From the NCBI GenBank assembly GCA_963930775.1, contig OZ005689.1:6115569-6179568 (forward strand): a DNA stretch of 64,000 bases, written 5' to 3'. This DNA is from Cliona cf. orientalis. Its lineage: Eukaryota > Porifera > Demospongiae > Clionaida > Clionaidae. Positions 33,820-43,600 of the stretch are shown piece after piece. Position 1 is the first letter of the stretch; each line of letters starts with the position of its first letter. The notes under the pieces are model-generated. The model was not told where the DNA came from. It saw nothing but the letters and a program-made list of their open reading frames with translations, and did no database searches. Position numbers and translations under genes: made by a program.

Positions 33820-35833
33820 ATGTCCAGTTACAAAGTATTGTGCAGTGATCAGTGCCAAGCATTTGCGAAGGGGCTGGTACCCCAGCTCAGGACAAGTGGT
33901 GGTTTGTCCAATGCATGTATTGCTCAAAATAAATTGACAGATGCCCTACGCTCTTACTATGGTTTTGCAAGTTTTCGTCCCGGTCAGCTTGAAGCTCTCC
34001 TTCCTGTGGCCCATGGTCGGGATACGTTCGTGCGTATGCCCACTGGAGGAGGAAAGACCCTCTGCATGTTCCTTGTGCCATTATCTATTAGCTGTGATGC
34101 CATGGGCATTATTATCAGCCCTTTGGTCGGTTTGATACAGCAGCAGGTATGTACATTTTTGTTGGTTTTATTTCCATTTTAGTATTTCTAGTTGTATAGA
34201 TTGGTCAGTTGAAAGCTATCGGCGTTTCAGCTACTCACGCAGTCACTGTAGGTCAGATTGCCGACATTGTTTCTGGAAAATTCCGATTTGGTTAGATTCC
34301 TTATGACTATTATATCATCACCGCTTTATTGGTGAAATTTGTTTTAAGTTTTCATGTCGCCAGAAACAGCAGTAGCTGCTGAGTGGAGGAAAGTGTTTAC
34401 AAATGCCTATGTGAAGCTCAAGCTCACGCTCATTGCCGTAGACGAAGCTCACTGTATTACAGAGTGGTCAGCATCATGCATGTGTACTTATGGCTTATAT
34501 TTGTGTATGTTATGTTGTATACATGTGTATAGGGGTAAGGAATTCAGAAAAGATTTTAAGCGTATTGGCGAGATTCGAGCATTAGTGGATGTTCCCTTCA
34601 TGGCTCTGACTGCTTCAGCTCCTCCTCAAGTTCAGGCCGACATTACCAATACACTTCACCTTTGCTCTCCCATAACTGTTTCCTGTTGCCTTGATAGACC
34701 TAACGTATTTATATCAGCTTGCCCTATAGCCTCTTTGAGTGTAAGTAATATTTGTTTATCATTGCACCATAGCTATTATTCAATTTGCATAATTATAGAG
34801 AGATTTGCATGGGTTTTCGGCCAGTTTAAAGAGTCCTCCTCCTAGTATTCCCAAGACTATCTTATATGTTCCCAGCAAAAACACAGCTTGCAAAGTGTAT
34901 CATTTCTTAAAAGCGGTATCTGCCAACAAGCAATGTGTTGGAGTGTATCATGCTGACCTCACCTCATCAACAAGACATTCAACGTACCTGGAGTTTTCAA
35001 GTAGCACGTCCAAGTTGCGATGTCTTGTGGCTACCATTGCATTTGGGATGGTATGCACACACATAATATATATGTAGTATTGAATCGATTTTGTTTATTT
35101 CTCATAATTGCGTACTTCATAGGGGATGGACATTCCAGACGTTGACCTTGTAGTAGTTTATGGAACACCTAGTACAGTTGCTCAGCTTTATCAGGTATAT
35201 GGTACACCTTAATCTTTGGTTTGGTACAGCTGAATAAGCCTCTCTCTTTCATGGTAGCTTTTTGGTCGCGCTGGACGAAATGGCTCTGTTGCTCGGGCTC
35301 ATTTGTTTCACACCGTCAGGAAGCATCCCGAGAGAGATGCAGGCCTTCAAAAGTTTATTCAAGGTGGTGAAAATTGCAGGAGGAGATGTTTGCTTGAGTG
35401 TCTTGGAGATCCATCCACACTCAGCAGCTCTGGATTCGAGTGTTGTGATTGTTGTTGCAAATCAGCACTCACACTCCCTTTGTATGCTAAACTAGCTATA
35501 TTAGATCCAGGAGTGGCAACCAGAAGGAAGCGCAAGGTGGAAGTAAGAACCGTAGATAAAGTTGGTTTGAGAGCAAAATTGATTCAAGCCCGACAGGATT
35601 TTATTGACCAAAGGGATGATTTTTATATGGTTGGTGTGAATTTTGTCTGTTCAGATAGTGTAATAGATAAGTTATGTGCAGAAGCAAAGTATATTAAAGT
35701 TATTGATGATATACCGGCAGAACTTTTTGGTATCTGGCCTGATCTCAAGATCACCTTTTTTCAAATTATTTGTGATAATTGTTTATTAGTTTCGTGTACA
35801 AACAATTCAAGGAAAAAGAGACGATTATGTTAG
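33820..35833 (+). CDS. RecQ-like DNA helicase of the transposon
   Basis: RecQ enzymes unwind DNA 3'-5' using ATP. Seven exons give 547 codons plus stop: 33820-34146, 34200-34290, 34349-34466, 34533-34740, 34799-35050, 35123-35194 and 35258-35833. RecQ motifs appear in order: motif 0 FRPGQLEAL (52-60), Walker A MPTGGGKT (73-80), motif Ia SPLVGLIQQQ (100-109), SPE (143-145), Walker B DEAHCITEW (171-179), ALTASAPP, LDRPNVF, motif V VATIAFGMGMDIPDVDLVV and motif VI QLFGRAGRNG. A Cys-rich segment (RRRCLLECLG then GFECCDCC) matches the RecQ zinc-binding subdomain. No winged-helix RQC or HRDC domain follows. Instead there is a roughly 110-residue basic tail ending RKKRRLC, a possible nuclear signal. 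The intron 3 donor is the weak GTCAGC. It is convergent with the DUF6589-like gene. Residence between TIRs argues for a role in transposition, not host repair. Confidence 0.9.
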
Positions 35834-35932
35834 TTGCTTTTGTATACTGTCTATATGTAGTGTTTGTGAATACATATGAATTGAGTGTATATATGTGGAT
35901 GGACCATTGTCTCTATCATCACTGGACTCAAG

Positions 35933-38778
35933 TCAAATGACGTCTGATAGTTCGTAATTAAGGTCGGCTAATTCTGTATCGTTTTCTTCCAACTGCAGAT
36001 CATCAATACTGCTTGTTGACAGGAGTGTGTCTGCTACCCAAGACGTGGTGGCAATCTTCTTGTGACCAGCATTGGTTGGATCGGTGAATGGCGGAGAGTC
36101 TCTTTCGGTATTTTCAGAAGTCACCATGCTCTCTAGAAGGGAGGTTGTCAGCTTACAGATGTCCCTTTCAGCATCTCGAATGGTGTGAGCTGTCGACTGT
36201 CGTGTTTTGAACTCGCGGTCCACCTTTTTAGAGGCATCCATGAGGAAGAGTGCACACAGAGATACATCTTCGGCGTGAGTTTGTGTAACATTACCTCCTC
36301 CTCCTCTCATAGTCTCCTTCAAAACACTAGAATGTACAAGTATAATTGTTGTAATAATTTGGTATGGAAATTTTGTGCATAATTTATGTGGTGCATGTAT
36401 GTGTATTGACTTACAGGTTGTAGTGTTCAACCATTTGGTCGATTGGCTTTCCCCTACCAGGTTTTCCTTCCATGTTGACCGTGCGATTATGAGTAGCGAT
36501 GTATGCCAAGTGACGTGGCAGGTCAGCACACAGATTTGCTATCATGTGGACACACTCGGCTGCGTAGTTTTTACGTCCAGTTCCAATCAACCTGGGTAAC
36601 CACAATTTCCACGATCTCACGATGTGTGCACCATATTCGTATCTGATGGCATTCCTGAGATCAATATACAGGAAGGAAGTGTGGAGAAAGGATCGATGCA
36701 TTGCGTACACTGGATCACTGGAGGTGGCCGGCATTATCGTCTCGGGGAGCAGCCTCTCTGCTGTCGCCTGCAACCACTGTAGAGATTTGTCGTGTGGGAT
36801 GACATCAGATGTTGATTGCAGGTTCAGACAGGTGCAGATCCTTGCCGCAAGGTGAGCTTTGAAGGTATGAACTAAGAATTCATCTCCTGTGCTAAACACC
36901 TTCACCCCTTTGTCAACTTGCTTGCGGTTAATTTTATCCCTCATGCTGCTAAGTGATCCATGATTACCATGTGGCTCCCAAAACATAAGAAAAATCACCC
37001 TCAAGCACTCCCACAAAAAATGAAAATCACCTACAAGCCAAAATAGGAATTAGAAAATTAAAATACGTACATGTATTGATCAATGTATACATGTACATGT
37101 AGCTTACCAGGAACTTCATTAGCCCACACAAGTTTATCCTTGGGGTCTGGCTCTGGGGACCTCCATGATTTACTTCCTCTGATCACCTTGCATGTTAGTT
37201 GATCCCCGACCACTATCTGCAGAGGATAATTGATTCATTGCACGATTCCATGTATGTGTACACATGTGCTTGTACAACAGTAACACGTGTGCATCTTAGA
37301 GTGAGCATAGTATCAATTAAAATTGGATTATGAGGGTGCATGGGTACTTGTGTAGTAAGCACCTGATGGTCACCAGAAAGAGCTGCATCACTGTATAACT
37401 GTGCAAGGATGTCAATCGTTTCTGTTTTGTATTTTTCATCCTTCAGCAACAGTTTCATTGGTACTACCTCAGACTTCTGCACTGGGTGGATAGGCTCTAC
37501 AGGAGGAATAAACTCTTCCAGATCTTGAAGGTTGGAGAATGTCTTGACCAGGAATTCCATGATGAACTGGATTGCACGTTGCTTCAGCACTCGAGCATCA
37601 CTCTGACTTGGTGAAACATCCTCAATGGTAATTGACTGACGTGATCGTTGAGGAGTTTTGTCAGACCAGTCAAATTCAAAATCTGGGATGTACCTGATCC
37701 TAATGGCCAACCGTGAGGTCACGTTCATCATGGACGAGTGATAATCTGTTGTCAAGTAATAAGGTACATGTAATAAATTTTTAATGGTGTATGATGTTCA
37801 ATAACATGTACATGTAAAAGACTTGCCTTCACGTTCATGGCGAATGTGTTGTTTGAGATTGAGATTATCGTAAGCCCAAATCCAGTGACCACTTCTTATA
37901 GTTTCTAAGTATCTTGCTTCGTTTGTGAGAGCTTTCAAATACTTCCAAGCAGTAGTATATGATGCACACACCCCCATGTGATTTAAGACTGCAATTGCCT
38001 GAGTTAAGTACATATACACGCACAGTATTATGCATAATACTAGTGAATAAATCATGTTGTGAATATATACCTGTCTGTTTGTAGATCGTGCAATCAACAT
38101 AAAAGCAAGGAGAAGCTGAACACCAAGTACCTGAACTGATCTGCACTTCAGTAGAGCTGTCGCTGATGTCATCACTCGAAGTTTACTGAGTTGTGCAAGA
38201 TCGTCTTCCTCATCGTGCCGGCTAGTCTGGCCCAGAACATTCAACAATTCATACACGTCGGGAGCATGGGTAACTAACTCCGTGACTATCGCATCAACTG
38301 ACAGTTCGTCAAAGTGACTGATTGTGTTAGGACCATGGAAAATGCTGTGATGTGGGTGCAGTAGTTGACTCATTTGAGTATCTAGCTTTTGAGTGGAGAT
38401 GAGTGACACCTGCTGCTGTTCTAACTCATGGACTCGCTTTTGTAGAAGATGAATCTGACGTTGAAGAAGAGTGATTTGTTCCGAGGAACTGTCTGCAGTG
38501 CCAGCAACGCTGGTAGATGTGGTACCCTCATCATAAATCCTATCCATTCCAAACACGTACACATGTCGTGCCTTCCCCAAATGCTTGCTTTCGGTGTTCG
38601 GAAATTGTACACCAATTGCACGGGATAATGACTGTGTAGAGATGGATGATGATGGACAGTGGCGTTGAACGTCATCCTTCACATGAGAAAATTTAATTTT
38701 TTTTGCATCAGGTCCACTCGCTGGAGCTTCCCTGTACAATCGCTTGAGAAGTCTTCTTAAATCTGCTTCAGTTTCCAT
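35933..38778 (-). CDS. DUF6589-like protein, putative transposase
   Basis: Six exons give 793 codons plus stop: 38778-38071, 37998-37827, 37745-37363, 37216-37108, 37030-36415 and 36326-35933. Intron 2 uses a GC donor (GAAG then GCAAGT), the rest GT. The N-terminal region has basic stretches and a coiled coil (about 100-123, QITLLQRQIHLLQKRVHELE). Later blocks IWAYDNLNLKQHIRHEREG, YHSSMMNVTSRLAIRI, VVGDQLTCKVIRG (D426), WANEVPGDFHFLWECLRVI (D459, E465) and GDEFLVHTFKAHLAARIC resemble DUF6589 proteins as I remember them. Acidic residues in GDQLT and GDFHF are candidates for an RNase-H-fold DDE active site; this is inference. The true start is ATG 38778; an upstream TTG in frame is not used. 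Sharing a TIR-bounded element with a helicase supports a transposase role. Confidence 0.82.
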
Positions 38779-39286
38779 CCTTAGTGCTTGCAAATGCTTG
38801 TCTCTTTTTATACTTTCTTGTGTGTTTATTTTTAGATTACTTGCAATTGTACTATTCTACTAAAAATAGAGCTTCACCATGATGTCATAAAAAATTTTGG
38901 TGCTGTGAGAGTTCATGTTGTGCATGCTAACTGTGCAGACTAATTTGTGGTTGCAGGTAGGAACCCTATCCCACGATGATCAACGACATCATGGCTGTTT
39001 CTAAATTTAACTCGTGACCTGGAAGTATATTCTGTGCAAGTGGTATGCGTGACTCATTAGGTTTAGTGTACTGGCCGTGCTTTATATAGAAAACAATTGC
39101 AAAAAGCTACAAGAAAGTACCATGGAAGCTTAGAGGTAAGCAAGGGCTACTTGTTTACTATCCAGTAATCTTTAGCTGATGGTTGTACTTTCGGTAGGTA
39201 GCGGTATAACGCTACCGCGGATAGCTGCTTATCTCGCAGTGTGCGGTTAGGCAAACTCGTGGGCAGGACAGTCCCTCGTATCTTAC

Positions 39287-39589
39287 ACTGCCCACGCTCA
39301 ATTAAATGGATTCTACCTTGAATCTACCCTTGGGATCACGTGCGTGACGTCGCGTACCAGGCCCTCCTCTAGCTCTCCTCCCGCTTTTTGCGTGCAACAT
39401 TAAAAGCTGGGAGATCGAGAGGGGGCCTGGGGACGAGGCTACTGCCCACGCTCAATTAAATGGATTCTACCTTGAATCTACCCTTGGGATCACGTGCGTG
39501 ACGTCGCGTACCAGGCCCTCCTCTCCTCCCGCTTTTTGCGTGCAACATTAAAAGCTGGGAGATCGAGAGGGGGCCTGGGGACGAGGCTA
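39287..39589. repeat. tandemly duplicated right end of the transposon
   Basis: A 154-bp unit starting ACTGCCCACGCTCAATTAAA is present at 39287-39440 and again from 39441. Each copy ends with the TIR. The inner TIR has a 4-bp CTAG insertion relative to the outer one. The outer copy is the one matched by the left TIR over 95 bp and bordered by the target duplication. Confidence 0.9.
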
Positions 39590-39892
39590 GCTACATGCAT
39601 TCTAATAACGTCGTAACACAGAATCAAGTGTGCACACAAGTAAAATATACATGCATCCCAAGGAACTTGGCATTCTAGATACGTCCACTCATTTATTGCG
39701 CACCCTAAATTTTTGTCGCTAGATGAAACCCTGAATAGGTATACTATCAAGGGCTTATAGACTCGGATCTAAAAGCCCTTACTTAAATCTATACGTCACA
39801 TATATAGCCATAGTCTTAATCAGGGATAAACACAGATTGAGTCAACACTCCAAGCGGCTTGTATTATTATAATAATGTTATTGTCAAAGCAA

Positions 39893-40146
39893 AACAAAAT
39901 TTGAGTAAGAATTTTGTAAAGAATGAATTCAAAAAACGAGATACATATTGTAAGTGACAAAAGAATGTTATTGCAAATAAAAATTAGCTTGATGAGGAGT
40001 ATATATAATTAAAATCATGCTTGTTATTACGTATACTTGGTCTGACTGCACTGTCCTCTAGTATGGCTCAAACTGCTTCTATGGATGAAGTGCTGTCAGA
40101 AGACGCTGCTCTTACTTGGATTCTTACTCCACTGCTCCTGTGCATG
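39893..40146. repeat. 3' flank duplication of Calx gene B
   Basis: Paralogous to 13975-14249 beyond the 3' end of gene A, including TATGGCTCAAACTGCTTCTA. Non-coding. Confidence 0.85.
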
Positions 40147-40162
40147 TTAAAAAATAATGTGA

Positions 40163-40385
40163 TACCGTATTTCTTCTAAAAATTCGGCATGAAAATAATA
40201 ATATTGCTTTAGCTTCGCCGAATTTTTAGAGGTTAATATTCATCATTCTGTCTGCGTGCGCCTTCCATTCCCGTTTATAGCATATACGCGTGACGACCTT
40301 TGCCGAAAAATTAGAGACTATATTCAATCATTCGGTAAAGGGTGCCGAATAATTAGAAGGGCCGAATTTTTAGAAGAAATACGGT
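40163..40385. mobile_element. MITE with TACCGTATTTCTTCTAAAAA ends
   Basis: Termini TACCGTATTTCTTCTAAAAA and TTTTTAGAAGAAATACGGTA are perfect 20-bp inverted repeats, extended inward by TTCGGC and GCCGAA. It contains ACGACCTTTGCCGAAAAATT and similar internal inverted copies. It shares only the TACCGTAT tip with the GCCGG MITEs, so it is probably a separate family. Confidence 0.85.
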
Positions 40386-40653
40386 ATGTATGCAGCATAC
40401 TTGGGTGCATATATATATAGCTAGCATTGTACCGTGCACTGTTAATAGTAAATTAATTTTATGTGTGGTTGAGTTGAATAAAAAAGTCTGGATGAAAAAG
40501 TTTTGATAGAAACTTTCATTTATAATGCTGAGTTGTATATAATATGCATGTAGATACTCCAGCTGTAGCATGTATGATGTGCAATGTGTATTGTTCAGCT
40601 TGAGCTGAAAGCTAATGACGGCCGGGTTTATAATGGCAGTTAGGATTAATTGA

Positions 40654-43600
40654 CTATTCAAACCTCTTTGTGTCTTCTTCATCGATCTCCTTATTCTCCC
40701 GTCGGTGAAGGGCATAGACGGCCGAGCAGAAAGATAGACAGGCCAGCACAGAACAGCAGATCAGGAGTGCTGCCAGTATTCCGATCACGATCCACAGTAC
40801 TGTGGTCGTTGGCAGACCACCTCCATTGCCACTGTTGTTCTCTCCCTCAAGACCTGCAGCTGTGGGGATCATTCAAAAGATGTACAGCTAGGATCAAAGA
40901 TAGTCAATCTTCAATAATTATTAGCTAGATAGTTGTAAGCCTTTCATCTGGATCACATGTAGATATTTGTAATTGCAAATTTTGTGCTCATGCACATGTG
41001 GCCATCAGCTAATCCCCTAGCTACAGTGGAATCCCTCTATTCCGGACACCCTTGGGACAGCTTAAAGTATCCTGATTAAAGGAGGTGTTCTCATTTCAGG
41101 GGTGTCCTTATAGAGGGGTTCCACTGTATACCTACTCATCCTACTGGACAATCCCTCCCTCCTTAAACCTTGAAAGTATCATTGCTCATTCTTTTCTTAC
41201 GTCCTCTTGTAGTAGCTGTGACAATGACTGGTATGGCAAATCCCGATTCATCGCACACACTGGCAAACTCATTCCCCGCACACATGATGACATTGTAGGC
41301 CGTTCCCCTCTCAACGGTCTGATCCACCGTGTGTTCGCAGTGATCAACTGCATGTCCCGACGATAGATCGGTCTTGCAGTTGGCCTTTGTCACCGTGTAC
41401 TGATGCCTTTCGATTCTCCTGTCACCTTGGCCATTGGCTGCTTGTCTGTTAATTCTCACGGGAAAGCTACGACGATCTCGTATCGATGGCGGTGGACTTC
41501 TGACTTGAATTGATTCGATCGTGATGTCGTATTCATGGACAGGTCGAAGTTCGTGTCTCTCTATGGTCCATGAGAGTGTGATGGCTTCTTCAGTGAACGT
41601 GGCTGCTCCAAGACTCGGCTGGTTTGGGATTCCTGTAAAATTGAAGTAGTTGAAGTGAAGAACATACATCCTCAACGACCCTGTATCATTCCCTCCTGTA
41701 TCCTCAACGACCCTTTACCATCTCCTCCTGTATGCCTAATGATGTCTACATGGCATAATAATTATTGCCTATAGCAGTACAACTCATCAGATAGACCCCC
41801 ATTAGTGTACATCATTATGTGGCAAGGGACCGGTCTTCATCAATGGAAGCTCTGATCAAATTTTCCACAAATATTTCATTAAAAGAGCGTACATGCATGT
41901 GGAGAAAATGTTCTAATGCTGTGCTGGCTAACCTCCCACTATGTCTATGCAATACCTTGCCCCCTCCTACGGAAGCCGAGAAGGGCACTCCGAAGCTTCG
42001 CCGAACTCGCTCCGAAGTCTCGCCGAACACGGTACTTCCACGCTTCGCCGAAGTCATCTCCGAAGCTTCGCCGAACTCACTCCGATGCTTCGCCGAAGTC
42101 ATCTCCGAAGCTTCGCCGAACTCACTCCGACGCTTCGCCGAAGTCACCTCCGAAGCTTCGCCGAACCCAGCTCCGATACTTCGCCGAAGTCACCTCCGAA
42201 GCTTCGCCGAACCCAGATCCGATACTTCGCCGAAGTCACCTCCGAAGCTTCGCTGAACTCACTCCAAGGCTTTGCCGAAGTCACCTCTATGCACCTCCGA
42301 AGCTTCGCCGATGCTTCGCCGAACTCAGCTCCGATACTTCGCCGAAGTCACCTCCGAAGCTTCGCCGAATTATCTCACAAGCTTCGCCAAAGCATACACT
42401 ACAAAGACACATTTCAAGTTGTACTAGCGCTATTGCGCACTACCGTATATCGACGTACGTAACTATGCGGCTAGCTAAGCTAAGTGTCAGCCATCTCCCT
42501 GTTGAAATACTTTCAGCAGAGCTCCACGCTACCTAAGCTACGCTGATAGTCGTCTATATATTTAGTCTCGCTAGTGGCGCGCGAGACTATCATCTACCGT
42601 TATACCAGGGCCTGGTTACGAGGCTACCAGTATTGCTACCGCTAAGGCCACTCCAATATGATTCACTGTTTCCCCTTTCATCAGAAAGCCTGGGGCATGC
42701 GGGCGGGCGGTTCATTATTCATTATTCATTATCATTGTACATATTAGAGCGCCAGTAACATTGACGACCCGTGCCAAAGCTACTGTTAGACAACGAAATA
42801 AGAGCGGGTAATAATGAATAAATCTGGAAATTGTGGAAAGGATGTGGGCGGGAAATGGGAAACAACTAATCATATTGGAGTGGCCTAACAAAGAGCTAAC
42901 AAACCCGAAAAGAATTCGAAGCGTGGAGCGTATGAATACTCCAGTTGACGCCACGCACGATGGTCTCTACAGTGTAGGTGCTCATCAGAAAGACGATTGT
43001 TTATAGTACTTGCTTGCTTCGAAACTTCCAGTGGGTGTGGCCATATAGGTGGGCTGCCTGTGCGCATGCTCAGTCTATAGTAGGATCATGGCTCCGCGAA
43101 AGTTTTCTCCCTCGAAAGTTTCCCCGCTATACGGTAATAATTTTATGCGTGCAGCAGCGCTAGTACAATAAAATACCTACTTGAAAACTTCGGCGAAGCT
43201 TCGGAGGTGACTTCGGCGAAGTATCGGAGCTGGGTTCGGCGAAGCTTCGGAGGTGACTTCGGCGAAGTATCGGAGCTGAGTCCGGCGAAGCATCGGCGAA
43301 GTATCGGAGCTGAGTCCGGCGAAGCATCGGCGAAGCTTCGGAGTGAGTTCGGCGAAGCTTCGGAGATGACTTCGGCGAAGCTTCGGAGATGACTTCGGTG
43401 AAGCGTGGAAGTACCGTGTTCGGCGAGACTTCGGAGCGAGTTCGGCGAAGCTTCGGAGTGCCCTTCTCGGCTTCCATACCCTCCTACTCAGTATTATACC
43501 TTAAAGAAATAGTTGTGTACCCTTATATGTTTTGTACAGTGTATATACGTGTGTGTAGCCTAGCAACCGTTAGGTGTGTCACATGGTATGCTATAATTAT

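Larger units (their letters stand above)
33317..39589. mobile_element. autonomous DNA transposon, TAGCCTCG TIRs, RecQ-like helicase plus DUF6589-like protein
   Basis: A 6273-bp element with perfect 95-bp terminal inverted repeats (33317-33411 and 39495-39589, starting TAGCCTCGTCCCCAGGCCC). The exact 9-bp target duplication GCTACATGC flanks it (33308-33316 and 39590-39598). It encodes two convergent multi-exon genes, both with open frames throughout: a 547-aa RecQ-like helicase (plus) and a 793-aa protein with a GDQLT motif resembling DUF6589 (minus). Their stop codons are 99 bp apart. The right TIR is partly duplicated in tandem (154-bp unit at 39287-39440). Perfect TIRs, an unmutated duplication and intact genes suggest recent insertion and possible activity. 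MITEs at 12564 and 58123 share the terminal motif and the 9-bp duplication length. The superfamily is not assigned. Confidence 0.93.

Noticed and set aside
33820..35833. Host RECQL/BLM orthologue
   Set aside because: It lies inside perfect TIRs, lacks RQC and HRDC domains and is paired tail to tail with a putative transposase.
33317..39589. Helitron
   Set aside because: The helicase is RecQ-like, not Pif1-like, there is no Rep domain, and the element has long TIRs and a 9-bp target duplication, which Helitrons lack.
41819..42536. Overlapping ORFs rich in Ser-Phe-Ala-Glu and Arg-Ser-His-Leu repeats
   Set aside because: They are open in several frames because the minisatellite arms of the foldback element lack stops; no start context, splice structure or domain.
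42562..42626. Another copy of the TAGYCTCG hairpin MITE family
   Set aside because: Has TAGTCTCG and CGAGGCTA ends 65 bp apart, but the flanks show no 9-bp duplication and the arms match poorly; at best a rearranged fragment.
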